A stretch of 37,644 nt of DNA, from positions 1-37,644 of the forward strand of contig NZ_LPWF01000008.1 in assembly GCF_001723305.1 (NCBI RefSeq), given 5' to 3'. Each line of letters opens with the position of its first letter. Position 1 is the stretch's first letter. This DNA comes from Methyloceanibacter superfactus. Lineage in GTDB: Bacteria; Pseudomonadota; Alphaproteobacteria; Rhizobiales; Methyloligellaceae. The position numbers and the translations under genes are program-made. The notes under the pieces were generated by a model that was not told the origin of the DNA, searched no databases, and worked only from the letters and a program-made list of their open reading frames with translations. Positions 1 to 9,242 of this stretch are shown here, piece after piece.

Positions 1-821
1 GATTACGAGGCAGAGGATGCGCTGGCGGCGCAAGTGGCGCGGATGAAAGCGGAGGCCGCCCCACCGCCACCGCCGCCGGAGCCCGCGCCGACGGTCGCCA
101 AGCAAGGCGGCCTGTTCGCCAAGATCATGGGCAAGAAGAAGCCCGCGGCGGACGGTCCGCCCGACATGGCGCCGCCGCCGCCGCCGGAGATGGCGCCGCC
201 GCCTCCCGATGCGATGTTCGGTACGGCCGCGCCGCAAGGCGACGCCGCCTTTACCGACGCCTCGTTCGACGCCGGCTATCCCGAGGACGAGGGGCAGGAT
301 GCGGCGCTGGCCGACCCGGAATTGGTCGCCGCAGCATTCGGCGAGGCGCCGCCCAAGTCCAAGAGCAAGGCAAAGAGCTCAGGCAAGCCGTTGCCGATCG
401 TCGCCATCGGCTGGGGCGTGCTGGCCCTGCTCGTTGCCATCGTCGTCGGTCTGTTCGCGTTCGCACCGGGCACCACGGTGTCGTTGCTGCCGGGCGCCGC
501 CAAGGTCTACTCGCTGCTCGGCATGCCGGTCGGCTCCGAGGGCCTCGCCTCGAAGGCGTCCGCTATGGCTGGACCAATGACGGCAGTCAGACAGTGCTCG
601 AGGTGCAGGGCAACGTGAAGAACACGAGCGGCTCCACCATGACGGTGCCGACCGTGGTCATCGCGCTGCGCGACGAGAAGGGTGAGGAAATCTCCGAGTG
701 GACGACGGAAGTCGGCACGGCCGAACTCAGCGCCGGCGAGGAAGCGCCGTTCCTGCGACAGATCCCATCGCCCCCCAGCAATGTGCGCAGCCTCAAGGTC
801 CGTTTCGCCAAGGCGGACTGA
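1..821 (+). CDS. DUF3426-type membrane protein, 5' partial, one frame break
   Basis: The reading frame is open from base 1, so the true start lies upstream. What is visible is a proline/alanine-rich low-complexity stretch (repeated PPPPPE blocks), a basic patch, one transmembrane segment (about bases 400-470) and then a beta-rich domain ending in VRSLKVRF at base 818. The last domain (KNTSGSTMTVP, LRDEKGEEISEW) matches the DUF3426 domain usually found behind an N-terminal MJ0042 zinc ribbon, which would lie off the window. The frame changes near base 545: upstream it reads to GSEGL, and downstream RLEGVRYGWTNDG continues in another frame. One lost base after position 545 restores a single protein, and the length 821 nt is one short of a multiple of three. 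The next gene is hpt. The function of this family is not established. Confidence 0.75.
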   Translation, partial: LRGRGCAGGASGADESGGRPTATAAGARADGRQARRPVRQDHGQEEARGGRSARHGAAAAAGDGAAASRCDVRYGRAARRRRLYRRLVRRRLSRGRGAGCGAGRPGIGRRSIRRGAAQVQEQGKELRQAVADRRHRLGRAGPARCHRRRSVRVRTGHHGVVAAGRRQGLLAARHAGRLRGPRLEGVRYGWTNDGSQTVLEVQGNVKNTSGSTMTVPTVVIALRDEKGEEISEWTTEVGTAELSAGEEAPFLRQIPSPPSNVRSLKVRFAKAD

Positions 822-859
822 CAGCGACCTAGCCAGGCCAAGTGAGAGGCCGACGAAGC

Positions 860-1399
860 ATGGCCGGAAGCGCCGTGGCGGAGGCCATCACGCCGCTCTA
901 CAGCGCCGAGACGATCGCGCGCCGGGTCGAGACGCTCGCGCACGACATCGCCGCGGGCGCCGGTCCCGATCTCCTCATCGTGGCGGTGCTGAAGGGCAGC
1001 TTCATCTTTGCCGCGGATCTGATTCGGGCGCTGCACCAGCAGGGCCTGCGGCCGGAGATCGATTTCATGTTCCTCGGCAGCTACGGCATGGGCACCACGG
1101 GCGGCGCGGTCAAAGTCTTGCGCGACGTGGAGGCCGAGCTTGCCGGCCGCGACGTGGTGATCGTCGACGACATTCTCGATTCGGGCCGCACCCTTCACTT
1201 CGCCAAGGACCTGCTGACGACGCGCGGCGCGCGCTCGGTCAAGAGTTGCGTCCTGCTCGACAAGGACGTGGCGCGGGAGGTGGCGGTCGCCGCCGACTTC
1301 ATCGGCTTCAAATGCCCGCCGCAATTCGTCGTCGGCTATGGCATGGATCTCGGCAACCGCTACCGCGAGCTGCCCTTCATCGGTGTGGTCGAGGGCTGA
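860..1399 (+). CDS. hpt: hypoxanthine phosphoribosyltransferase
   Basis: Purine salvage enzyme that converts hypoxanthine (and usually guanine) plus PRPP to IMP/GMP in the cytoplasm. The 179-residue protein has the PRPP-binding motif VVIVDDILDSGRTL at about residues 99-112, the VLKGSFIFAADL segment at 43-55, the flexible-loop SYG at 74-76 and the C-terminal GYGMDLGNRYRELPFIG. Length and motif order are those of bacterial Hpt. I chose ATG 860; a GTG at 842 in the same frame would add six residues that are not typical of the family. It follows the DUF3426 gene by 38 bases on the same strand and converges on the DUF2333 gene, leaving only 10 bases between the stops. Confidence 0.93.
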   Translation: MAGSAVAEAITPLYSAETIARRVETLAHDIAAGAGPDLLIVAVLKGSFIFAADLIRALHQQGLRPEIDFMFLGSYGMGTTGGAVKVLRDVEAELAGRDVVIVDDILDSGRTLHFAKDLLTTRGARSVKSCVLLDKDVAREVAVAADFIGFKCPPQFVVGYGMDLGNRYRELPFIGVVEG

Positions 1400-1409
1400 T
1401 CGCTTTCGT

Positions 1410-2564
1410 CTAGCGGTCCAGCACCAGCCGGATCTCCACTAGGTTCGAGCGCACGCGTAAGACGTAGAAGCCGAGCGTCGCCAGATGGGACGGCATCAGC
1501 CAGCCGGACTCCGCGCCGTTGGAGATGATCGTCGGGCGGATGTTGAGGGAGGCGCGGAGCTGTTGCTCGAGTTCGTCCCAGAGCGCCGTCAGGCGGCGTT
1601 CCTCGATCACGTCGGCGAAGTCGGTGCGCGCGGCTTTGAGGATGCCGTAATAGCCATAGAGCTGGCCGTAGGCGAACCAGAAGCGGTCATCGGCGCGGGT
1701 GTCGAACCAGCCGCTGTTATAATTCTCCGAGCGCTCGCGCAGGATGGCCGAGGTGGCGCCGATGTCGTTGGCGATGCGGTCGACGAATTGCAGCAAATTG
1801 TCGGCCCGGGCGTCGAACACCGCCTCGCATTTCTCGAGCCGCGTGTTGAACTTCTTCAAGTCCTTGGCCGCTGAACGGTAGAAGCTCGGCGTCGGCGTCT
1901 TGGGGCCGAACGGGCTCCAGCCGAAATACCAGGTGGACTCGTCGAACTGGAGGCTGCCGCGGGCGCTTTGCAGGTCGGGATCGATCTGCGAGGTGCCGCG
2001 CACGCGGCCCAGCGTGTCGACGAGCTCGATGGTGGTGCGGCGGACCGCCTGGTTCACGCCGCGCTGGAACGAAGCCTTGTTGTCGAAGAACGGCGTCTTG
2101 TCCCAGTCGAGCCCGAACAGGCCGATCTTGTAGAGCAGCATCGAGGAGATCCAGGCGTTCTGGTTGACGTTGAAGTCGACCAGGTCGGCGGTGGCGTCGA
2201 CCAGGAGAGAGCGCCGGCAGGTCTTCACCGCGGTCTCGGTCTCCTTGGCGTCCTCGTCGCTGGTGATGATGCCGGCGGTCGGGGTCTTGGGTGTGCCCGC
2301 CTCGGTCCCGGTCCTGGTCTCGTAGACGCGCGCATAGTCGGGGTCGAACCCGTTCCAGCGCTGCGTCGTCCAGAAGAAATAGCCGTAGAGGACGACGATC
2401 CCGAGCAGGAAGACGCCGAGCAGGATTTTCAGGATCACGCCGCGGCTCGTGAACCAGCGGCCGAGCCACACGAACGGCTTCAGCACGAAGGCGACCGCGA
2501 GGCCGAGGCCACGGCCGATGGCCTGAAAGGTCCTTGTGAAGAAACGCACGATCGCATCAAGCAT
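1410..2564 (-). CDS. DUF2333 family membrane-anchored protein
   Basis: A 384-residue protein with a hydrophobic N-terminal region (two close hydrophobic stretches, about residues 18-32 and 44-66), then a long soluble domain with many conserved aromatic positions (TQRWNGFDPDY, WYFGWSPFGPK, WFDTRADDRFWFAYGQLYG, ESGWLMPSHLATLGFYVLR). These are features of the DUF2333 family of inner-membrane-anchored proteins in Proteobacteria, whose role is unknown. The ATG at 2564 is preceded by GGAGAG on the coding strand. It lies 95 bases downstream of the DUF4175-type gene on the same strand and may share its transcript, although a CCCTATATAGGG palindrome sits between them. Confidence 0.8.
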   Translation of the reverse strand: MLDAIVRFFTRTFQAIGRGLGLAVAFVLKPFVWLGRWFTSRGVILKILLGVFLLGIVVLYGYFFWTTQRWNGFDPDYARVYETRTGTEAGTPKTPTAGIITSDEDAKETETAVKTCRRSLLVDATADLVDFNVNQNAWISSMLLYKIGLFGLDWDKTPFFDNKASFQRGVNQAVRRTTIELVDTLGRVRGTSQIDPDLQSARGSLQFDESTWYFGWSPFGPKTPTPSFYRSAAKDLKKFNTRLEKCEAVFDARADNLLQFVDRIANDIGATSAILRERSENYNSGWFDTRADDRFWFAYGQLYGYYGILKAARTDFADVIEERRLTALWDELEQQLRASLNIRPTIISNGAESGWLMPSHLATLGFYVLRVRSNLVEIRLVLDR

Positions 2565-2600
2565 GGAACATCACTCTCCGGGGGGCACCGAATTCGTCAC

Positions 2601-2612
2601 CCCTATATAGGG
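2601..2612. promoter_or_regulatory. 12-bp perfect palindrome between two envelope genes
   Basis: CCCTATATAGGG is a perfect inverted repeat in the 95-base gap between the two minus-strand envelope genes. It lies 37 bases upstream of the DUF2333 start codon. Its AT core and position fit an operator or promoter element, but no binding protein can be named. Confidence 0.3.
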
Positions 2613-2659
2613 TGTCATGCCCGGCCTTGTGCCGAGCCTCGACGATTTTTCTGAGGAGA

Positions 2660-5383
2660 TCAGAACGAGCGGATGAGGCGGTCGAGATAATCGAGCTCGA
2701 AGGTCGGCCGCGAGGGATCGCCGATGCGGCGGCGCAGCTCGTCCAGCACCTCACGCGCCCGCTGAATGTCGATCTCGTCGGGCACCTGGACCGACAGGCC
2801 GAAGTCGGGCCGGTTGGAGCGGTCGGGACGGCCGAGCGGGTCCTTGCCGTTATTGCCGGGGCCCTTGCCGCCCGCCTGCATCTCCCCGTTCTCCATCATC
2901 TGCTGGGCCATCGACTGGGCGCCCTCACGCATGCGGTCGAGCGCCAGGCTTTGGTTCTGGGTGGCGCGGTCGAGATCGGGCTCGCCGATCGCCTCCTCAG
3001 CGTCCTGCATGGCTTCCGCGGCGCCTTCGAACTTGTCCTGCGCATCGCCGCCTTCCGCTTGCATGCGCTCGATCAGCTGCTGGAGCTTGTTGCGCAACTG
3101 CTTCTGCCGCTCCTGCAACTGGCTCAAGGCGCCTTGCGGCTGCCCCTTCGGCTGGCCGAGCTGAGGCTGACCGCCGCCGGGGGCATCGCCTTGGCGCCCC
3201 GATTGGCCTTGTGCCTTCGGGCCGCCCTGGCCGCTCTGCGGCATCTGGTCGAAGAAGGGCGCCATGCCCATGCCCTGGCCGAATTCCTGGGATTGGGGCG
3301 GGCTGACCTCGAACTCATCGCCACCACCGCCTTCGCCTTGCTGCTGGCGTTTCTCGGCGAAGGTGTCATCCAGCAGCTTCTGCTGGTCGGACGCCATCTC
3401 GTCGAGGTCCTTCATCATTTTCTGGGCGCGCTGCTGCTTGGCGTTCTCGGGCGTGGTGCCGGTCTGCAGCCGCTCGAGAAGATCGTTGAGCTCCGACAGC
3501 ATGCGCTCGGCCATTTCCTTGGAGCCGGCTTGGGCGAGGTCCTCGATGCCCTTCAGCATCTTGTCGAGATCCTGCTGCGACACGAGCTCCTCGCCGGTCT
3601 GGGGCTGCTCCGGCGGGGTGGCGCCCTTGTCCTGCTGCTGAGCCAGGGCCTGGAGATAGCGTTGCAGCGCGGCGCGCAGCTCCTCGACCTTGGCCTTGAT
3701 CTCCTCGGCCGGGGCATTCTCCTGGAGCGCCTTCATCAGCGCGTCTTGCGCGTTCTTGAGCTCGCGCTCGGCCTCGGGCAGGTCGCCTTCCTCGATGCGC
3801 AGCGCCGTATCCCAAAGCTGGTCGACGACGCTGGCGACGGCCTCGCGCGAGTCGTCGTTCAACAAGCGCCAATAGGCGTTGCGCAAGGAGAGATAGACCA
3901 CGCGGTCGTCGTTGACTTTCTCGCCGCCGATGGTGAGAGCGTCGAGCGCGCGGGCGACGGTGCTCAGCGCGGCCGGCTGGCGCACGAGCGTCTTGCGCTG
4001 CTCGATCACCGCCTTGGCGAGCGGCTTGGTGAAGCTGCGTTCGGGCAGGACGAACTCGTAGCTCTCGCTCTTGCCTTCCTGCTCTGCCTGATCGCGGGCG
4101 ACCAAGATCATGCGGACTTTTAGGCCCGCCCAAGGATGCGCGGTCAGATCCTGGCTGGCCTTGCCCTCGACCTTCTTGGCATTGGTGCGGGGCAGTTGCA
4201 GCGGCATGACCGGCGGACTGAACAGCGGGCTCGTCTCGGCCAGATCGTCTTCCTCGTACGCGTCGTCCGGCCGCGGCGCGGTGAAGATCTGGTCCTCGCC
4301 GGCGGACAGCTCGAAGCGCGCCTCGGCGTTGGCCACGCCGTAGTCGTCCAATGCGCCGTAGACGAGACGCAAGGCGCCGCGCGGCGTGGTGGTCGGATCG
4401 GCCATGAGATTGATGGTCGGCGGCGCATCCTCGATCATGGCGAACTGCCACTGCGCCACGGTGTGGCCGCCGATCCTGACATCGGCGGTGAGCGGCTCCA
4501 TCAGCCCGACATTGAACTCGACCAGGCCAGCACTGCCGCCGGTCTTCGGCTCGATGGTCTTGGGCTCGGCGTCGGTCTCTTTGCGGACCGTGAGGCTCAC
4601 GGTCTCGCCGTCGGGCGCATGGGTGCGGACGATGAGCTGGCTGCGCTCGGGCACCGACAGAGCGCGGAAGGATTCGTTGCCGGCGCCGACGCCTTCGCTG
4701 CCGTCGGCGAGCACGATGGGGGCCATGCTGGTGTAGACCGGCGGGGTCACCCAGCGCGAGCCTGAGAAAGCCGCCGTGGCGGTGCTGGCGGCTGGCGAGA
4801 AGGCGCTCGCCAGGCGGGTGGTGGCGTCGCCGCCGGCGGCAAGCGCGGCAACGATCAGCCCGAGGAAGAGGGCAGCGCGAATGGCGTAGGGGTCCTGGCG
4901 GTCGGTCCGCGGCGCGGGCCAGGACGGTTTCAGCTTGGCGACGAGGCGGGCGAGCCGCCTGCGATGCACCGCCCACAGCAGCGCCGTCTCGGCGGGCGGC
5001 GTGGCGCCGAGCTGGTCTTCATAAGACGAGGCCGGGCGATGCTTGATGTTGGCGTTGCGCTCCAGACGCCGCAAGGCTTCCGCCCGGTTGGGCAGCTTGA
5101 GCCGCACCAGCGGCACGAAGGAGACGAGCAGCGCGATCCCGAAGGCGCCGAGCAGGAGGCGATGGGCCAGCGGCGGCATCACGCTCCAGCCGCCGAGCAG
5201 CGAGAACACCAGGAAGGCGCAGACCACGACGAAGGGCCAGAGCAGCCCTTCCCAGATGCGTTCGGCGAACAGCGCGAGCCAGCTCAAGCGCACGCGGCGC
5301 TCGAAGCGTACTTTGAGCGCGCTCGCCTCGGCGGCCTCCTTGGCGCTTAGTCTCGAGCGGGTCAATGGGGACAGTCTTGCCAT
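2660..5383 (-). CDS. TIGR02302 / DUF4175 family large envelope protein
   Basis: A 907-residue protein with two hydrophobic segments near the N-terminus (about residues 45-65 and 72-92) and a third at about 170-188. A beta-rich extracytoplasmic region follows, and then a long helical, Gln/Glu/Gly-rich C-terminal half (residues about 520-850, with QQQDKGATPPEQPQ, EKRQQQGEGGGGDEFE and many MQ/QL coiled-coil-like repeats). This layout is that of the TIGR02302 (DUF4175) family, common in Alphaproteobacteria next to lysA and argH and of unknown biochemical role. The frame is intact throughout. The start is the ATG at 5383, giving MARLSPLTRSRLS. It lies 107 bases downstream of lysA on the same strand. 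Confidence 0.88.
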   Translation of the reverse strand: MARLSPLTRSRLSAKEAAEASALKVRFERRVRLSWLALFAERIWEGLLWPFVVVCAFLVFSLLGGWSVMPPLAHRLLLGAFGIALLVSFVPLVRLKLPNRAEALRRLERNANIKHRPASSYEDQLGATPPAETALLWAVHRRRLARLVAKLKPSWPAPRTDRQDPYAIRAALFLGLIVAALAAGGDATTRLASAFSPAASTATAAFSGSRWVTPPVYTSMAPIVLADGSEGVGAGNESFRALSVPERSQLIVRTHAPDGETVSLTVRKETDAEPKTIEPKTGGSAGLVEFNVGLMEPLTADVRIGGHTVAQWQFAMIEDAPPTINLMADPTTTPRGALRLVYGALDDYGVANAEARFELSAGEDQIFTAPRPDDAYEEDDLAETSPLFSPPVMPLQLPRTNAKKVEGKASQDLTAHPWAGLKVRMILVARDQAEQEGKSESYEFVLPERSFTKPLAKAVIEQRKTLVRQPAALSTVARALDALTIGGEKVNDDRVVYLSLRNAYWRLLNDDSREAVASVVDQLWDTALRIEEGDLPEAERELKNAQDALMKALQENAPAEEIKAKVEELRAALQRYLQALAQQQDKGATPPEQPQTGEELVSQQDLDKMLKGIEDLAQAGSKEMAERMLSELNDLLERLQTGTTPENAKQQRAQKMMKDLDEMASDQQKLLDDTFAEKRQQQGEGGGGDEFEVSPPQSQEFGQGMGMAPFFDQMPQSGQGGPKAQGQSGRQGDAPGGGQPQLGQPKGQPQGALSQLQERQKQLRNKLQQLIERMQAEGGDAQDKFEGAAEAMQDAEEAIGEPDLDRATQNQSLALDRMREGAQSMAQQMMENGEMQAGGKGPGNNGKDPLGRPDRSNRPDFGLSVQVPDEIDIQRAREVLDELRRRIGDPSRPTFELDYLDRLIRSF

Positions 5384-5490
5384 GTTCGGTCGTATTTAGC
5401 ACAGGCGCCGCCGGCGCGAAGGTTACATCACGGTAATTTGGGAGCCGAAGCGGGCGAAATGGAGGCCCGGATTCCGCGGATCGCCGCCGG

Positions 5491-6774
5491 TCAAATCCAC
5501 TCCGGCAGACGCTCGGCCGCCAGCATGTCGTCGTAGCTCGGGCGCGGCCGGGTGACGCAATACCGATCACCCGAGACCAGCACCTCGGGGACCAGCAGCC
5601 GGCTGTTATATTGCGAGGCCTGGACCGCGCCATAGGCGCCTGCGGTCATCACGGCGATGAGGTCGCCCGCGTGCAGCTCCGGCAAGGGCCGCTGAAGCGC
5701 CAGATAGTCGCCGGTCTCGCACACGGGGCCGACCACATCGGTGATGCGAGTCGGCGTTTCCGGCGTCGGCTCGACCAGGGGCAGGATCTGGTGATGGGCC
5801 TCGTACAGCGTCGGGCGGATGAGGTCGTTCATGCCCGCATCGACGATGGTGAAGGTCTTGGTCTGGTTCGGCTTCACGTAGAGCACGCGGGAGACGAGGA
5901 TGCCGGCATTGCCGGCGATCATACGGCCGGGCTCGAACAGCAGCCTGACGCCGAGATCGCCGACCGCCTCCTTGACCAGCGCCGCGTATTCGGTGGGAAG
6001 CGGCGGCGCCGCTTCGTCGGGACGGTAGGGAATGCCGAGACCGCCGCCGAGATTGACGAAGTCGATGGTGATGCCGCCGCCACGCAAGGTGCCGACCAGC
6101 TCGCTCAAGAGCGCGAAGGCGTTGCGGAACGGCGAGAGGTCGGTGATCTGGCTGCCGATATGCATGTGCACGCCCGCCGGCATGATGCCGGGCAGGGTGA
6201 CGGCTTGGCGGTAGAGCGACGGCGCCTGGTCGAAGGGCACGCCGAACTTGTTCTCGGCCTTGCCGGTGGCGATCTTGTGATGGGTCTTGGCGTCGACGTC
6301 CGGGTTCACGCGCAAGGCGATGCGCGCCTCGAGCCCCTTGCTCGCGGCGACCTCACTCAAGGCGCGAAGCTCGGGCTCCGATTCCACGTTGAAGGCGAAG
6401 ATGCCCTCGTCGAGCGCGAAGGCCATCTCCTCCTTGGTCTTGCCGACGCCGGAGAAGGCGATGCGGTCCGGCGCGACGTTGACCGCGAGTGCGCGGCGCA
6501 GCTCGCCCTCGGAGACCACGTCCATGCCGGCGCCGAGCGCCGCCAGGGTTGTGAGCACGCCGAGATTGGAATTGGCCTTGATGGAGTAGCAGACGAGCGT
6601 GTCGGGGGCCGCGGCGAAGGCCTCGGCGAACACCCGGTAGTGGCGCTCAAGCGTCGCCGTCGAATAGCAATAGAATGGCGTGCCGACCGTATCGGCGAGC
6701 GCGCACAGGTCGACCTCCTCGGCATGTAGCACGCTTGCGTGGGACACGCCGCGCCGGTAGGCAAAATGGTGCAT
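5491..6774 (-). CDS. lysA: diaminopimelate decarboxylase
   Basis: Last step of lysine synthesis: meso-diaminopimelate to L-lysine plus CO2, a cytoplasmic PLP enzyme. The 427-residue protein has the PLP lysine K66 in VCYSIKANSN, the HIGSQ motif of the alanine-racemase-type barrel, the glycine-rich phosphate loop VNLGGGLGIPY, EPGR, and the active-site GPVCETGD near residue 350, followed by the C-terminal sheet domain with GAYGAVQASQYNSR. The frame is intact and of usual length. It starts at ATG 6774, 15 bases after the stop of the small lipoprotein gene, so argH, the lipoprotein gene and lysA are probably co-transcribed. This order is common in the Hyphomicrobiales. Confidence 0.96.
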   Translation of the reverse strand: MHHFAYRRGVSHASVLHAEEVDLCALADTVGTPFYCYSTATLERHYRVFAEAFAAAPDTLVCYSIKANSNLGVLTTLAALGAGMDVVSEGELRRALAVNVAPDRIAFSGVGKTKEEMAFALDEGIFAFNVESEPELRALSEVAASKGLEARIALRVNPDVDAKTHHKIATGKAENKFGVPFDQAPSLYRQAVTLPGIMPAGVHMHIGSQITDLSPFRNAFALLSELVGTLRGGGITIDFVNLGGGLGIPYRPDEAAPPLPTEYAALVKEAVGDLGVRLLFEPGRMIAGNAGILVSRVLYVKPNQTKTFTIVDAGMNDLIRPTLYEAHHQILPLVEPTPETPTRITDVVGPVCETGDYLALQRPLPELHAGDLIAVMTAGAYGAVQASQYNSRLLVPEVLVSGDRYCVTRPRPSYDDMLAAERLPEWI

Positions 6775-6789
6775 GGGAGGAGAAGGGGG

Positions 6790-6975
6790 TTATTGGATAA
6801 GACGATCAATCCACAATCGGCGATCCGGGGCTTTCGACATCTTGGTAGACGGGTCGGCTTGGGTCTCGGGATAGCTCGGCTTCGGCCGGTCCAAAGAGCC
6901 GCGCCGTCCGCAGGCGCTAAGCCCGACAGCCAATACCAACGCCAGCGCTATTAGGATGCGCACTGCGCTTCCCAT
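6790..6975 (-). CDS. LptM (YifL)-like small lipoprotein
   Basis: A 61-residue protein that begins with a short signal sequence and a clear lipobox ending in LSAC followed by GRRGSLDRPKPSYPE. This is the pattern of the small lipoproteins always found beside lysA (YifL, renamed LptM in Enterobacteria, where it assists assembly of the LPS translocon LptD). I chose the ATG at 6975 because it directly begins the signal peptide; a longer in-frame extension to 7062 is charged and would bury the signal. It sits between argH (47 bases upstream) and lysA (15 bases downstream). Function by analogy with LptM is inference. Confidence 0.82.
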   Translation of the reverse strand: MGSAVRILIALALVLAVGLSACGRRGSLDRPKPSYPETQADPSTKMSKAPDRRLWIDRLIQ

Positions 6976-7022
6976 GGTCGTGCCCCTGTGATCAGGGCCC
7001 TTCCCCGGCCCTTTCACCCCTT

Positions 7023-8420
7023 TTATCGCGACAGAGCGTCCTTCTCCAAACGCTTTATCCACCGCTTGGCCTCCCGCCGCACATTGGCGGGGGCGGTTCC
7101 CCCTTGGCTTTTGCGGCTTTTGGCCGAGCTGGCGGGGTCCAGGACCGCATAGACGCCCTCGGTGACGCGGGGCTCGACCGACTGAATCTCAGCCAAGGAT
7201 AGCCGTTTCAGGTCCGAACCCTTGGATTCGGCCAGCGCCACGATTCGCCCGGTGATGTGGTGGGCCTCCCGGAACGGGATGTTCAAGGTCTGCACCAGCC
7301 AATCGGCGAGGTCGGTGGCGGTGGAATATTCGTGGCCGGCCGCCCGCTTCATGGCCTTGGCGTCGACGGTCAGGTCTCCGACCATGCCGGTCATGGCGGC
7401 GAGGCCGAGCTTCAGCGCATCGAGCGCGTCGAACACCGGCTCCTTGTCCTCCTGCATGTCCTTGGCATAGGCGAGCGGCAGGCCCTTCATCACCATGAGC
7501 AGGGCCTGGAAGGCGCCGGCGATGCGGCCGGTCTTGGCGCGCACCAGCTCGGCGGCGTCCGGGTTGCGCTTTTGCGGCATGATCGAGGAGCCGGTGGAGA
7601 AGGCATCGGTGAGCCGGGCGAAGCCGAATTGCGGCGAGGTCCACAGCACGATCTCCTCGGCGAGCCGCGACAGATGCATGGCGGCGATGGACGCGGCCGC
7701 CAACGCTTCAAGCGCGAAGTCCCGGTCGGACACCGCGTCGAGCGAGTTCGCCGTGGGCCGGGCAAAGCCCAGCGCCTTCGCCGTCATGTCGCGGTCCGAT
7801 GGGAAAGCTCGTGCCGGCGAGCGCGGCGGAGCCAGGGGACTCTCGTTGAGCCGCTTGGCGGCGTCTTCGAAGCGGCCCCGGTCGCGGCCGAACATCTCCA
7901 CATAGGCCAGGCAGTGATGGCCGAAGGTTGATGGCTGCGCCGTCTGCAAATGGGTGAAGCCCGGCATCACCGTCGCGGCCTCCTCAAGCGCCTTGGCGGC
8001 GAGTCCCAATTGCAATTGCGCCAGCCCGGCGTCGATGGTCTCAATCTCGTCGCGGACATAGAGCCGGAAGTCGGTGGCCACCTGATCGTTGCGCGAGCGC
8101 GCCGTATGCAGCTTGCCGGCCACGGGACCGATCAGCTCGGCGAGCCGGCTCTCGATATTGAGATGAATGTCCTCGAGCGCTCGCGTGAACGTGAATGTGC
8201 CGGCCTCCATCTCAGCCTGTATCGTGTCGAGACCCCCAGAGATCTGGTCGGCCTCGCCGGGTGTGACGATGCCGGTGGCGCCAAGCATGGCGACATGCGC
8301 CTTGGACGCGAGGATGTCGTGCCGCCACAGGCGCTTGTCGAAGTCGATGGAGGCATTTATCTCCTCCATGATCTCCGCAGGACTTGCGGCAAAGCGGCCG
8401 CCCCACATGGTGTTGGTCAT
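7023..8420 (-). CDS. argH: argininosuccinate lyase (with a short out-of-frame stretch)
   Basis: Final step of arginine synthesis: argininosuccinate to arginine and fumarate, a cytoplasmic tetramer of the fumarase/aspartase superfamily. The 465-residue product has MWGGRF at the N-terminus, [19 protein letters not shown] and the superfamily signature [13 protein letters not shown]. The start is ATG 8420, giving [10 protein letters not shown]; the frame stays open further upstream but without homology. Between about 7796 and 7834 the frame gives [12 protein letters not shown], whereas the next frame gives [12 protein letters not shown], which is the conserved ArgH sequence before [11 protein letters not shown]. 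Two cancelling single-base errors (one extra base near 7795, one missing near 7834) explain this. It is divergent from the tlpA-like gene, with a 41-base gap. Confidence 0.93.
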   Translation of the reverse strand: MTNTMWGGRFAASPAEIMEEINASIDFDKRLWRHDILASKAHVAMLGATGIVTPGEADQISGGLDTIQAEMEAGTFTFTRALEDIHLNIESRLAELIGPVAGKLHTARSRNDQVATDFRLYVRDEIETIDAGLAQLQLGLAAKALEEAATVMPGFTHLQTAQPSTFGHHCLAYVEMFGRDRGRFEDAAKRLNESPLAPPRSPARAFPSDRDMTAKALGFARPTANSLDAVSDRDFALEALAAASIAAMHLSRLAEEIVLWTSPQFGFARLTDAFSTGSSIMPQKRNPDAAELVRAKTGRIAGAFQALLMVMKGLPLAYAKDMQEDKEPVFDALDALKLGLAAMTGMVGDLTVDAKAMKRAAGHEYSTATDLADWLVQTLNIPFREAHHITGRIVALAESKGSDLKRLSLAEIQSVEPRVTEGVYAVLDPASSAKSRKSQGGTAPANVRREAKRWIKRLEKDALSR

Positions 8421-8461
8421 GATCGTCCACGCCCAAAGCAGGCAATTGAAAAGAGGATGAC

Positions 8462-9152
8462 GTGAACTCAACGAACAGACGTAAGCACGCCGCGTCACCG
8501 GCCAAGTATTGGATCGCAGCAGGCCTCGCCGCGATTGCCGGGTTCGGCACGGTATATTGGAGTTTCGCCCCTCCGCTGACAATGCTTTGCGGCCTGCATC
8601 CGCCCCCGAGGCGCCCGCCCAGATGCCGGCGGCGGGCGAGGAGGGGGCCGGCGCGAGCCCACTTCTGGGGCTCAACACCGGCGCCATGGCCGCCTTCCTG
8701 GTCCGCAAGCGCCGCTGGACCTGCCCGATTTCACCTTTCTGGGCCCGGATGGCGCCGAAAAATCGCAAGCCAATCTGAAGGGCCGGGTGGTGCTCCTCAA
8801 CATCTGGGCGACCTGGTGCGTGCCGTGCCGGGAGGAGATGCCGCAGCTCAACGCGCTTCAGGCCGATCTTGGGGGTGCCGATTTCGAGGTGGTGGCGATC
8901 AATATCGACAAGGGCGGAGCGGAGAAGGCGCGGACCTTCCTGGAGGAGACCAAGGCCACGGATCTGGCGCTCTACACCGATCCGTCCGGCAAGCTGTTCT
9001 CCAAGCTGAAGGCGGTGGGCATGCCGACGACGCTGCTGCTGGACCCGCAAGGCAAGGAAATCGGCCGATTGGTGGGGCCGGCGGATTGGGCGAGCCCGGA
9101 GGCGAAGCGGCTGGTCGAGGCGGCGATCGCCGCGTCCAAGCCGGCGGGGTAG
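8462..9152 (+). CDS. tlpA: TlpA-type membrane-anchored thioredoxin (two frame breaks)
   Basis: A periplasmic thiol:disulfide oxidoreductase tethered by one N-terminal transmembrane helix, with the redox motif WCVPC. Three frames must be joined. [17 protein letters not shown] plus the helix runs from the GTG at 8462 to about 8570. A linker ([16 protein letters not shown] ... MAAFLVRK) follows to about 8709. The thioredoxin domain ([40 protein letters not shown]) runs to 9152. One lost base at each joint gives about 230 residues, the normal size of TlpA, and the length 691 nt is two short of a multiple of three. It is divergent from argH, as in many relatives. TlpA proteins reduce cysteines during cytochrome oxidase maturation; that role here is inferred. 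Confidence 0.85.
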
Positions 9153-9242
9153 CGCACCGGCCAAGGCCGATCTGCCCCCTCGATCGTGCTATGCTGATCC
9201 TTGTCAGCCGAGAGCGGCTTGGCCGAGGTCACGGGGGGCGGC

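Noticed and set aside
2612..4123. Long + strand open frame (about 500 codons) inside the DUF4175 gene
   Set aside because: Antisense shadow of a high-GC gene; Leu/Ala/Arg-rich with no family motifs, while the minus strand has the recognised protein.
8560..8715. Programmed frameshifting in the tlpA-like gene
   Set aside because: No slippery heptamer or downstream structure stands out, and the same kind of break occurs in many unrelated genes here, so sequence error is simpler.
8421..9164. Possible N-terminal extension of argH by about 250 residues
   Set aside because: The extension overlaps the divergent tlpA-like gene and has no homology; ArgH begins at [10 protein letters not shown].
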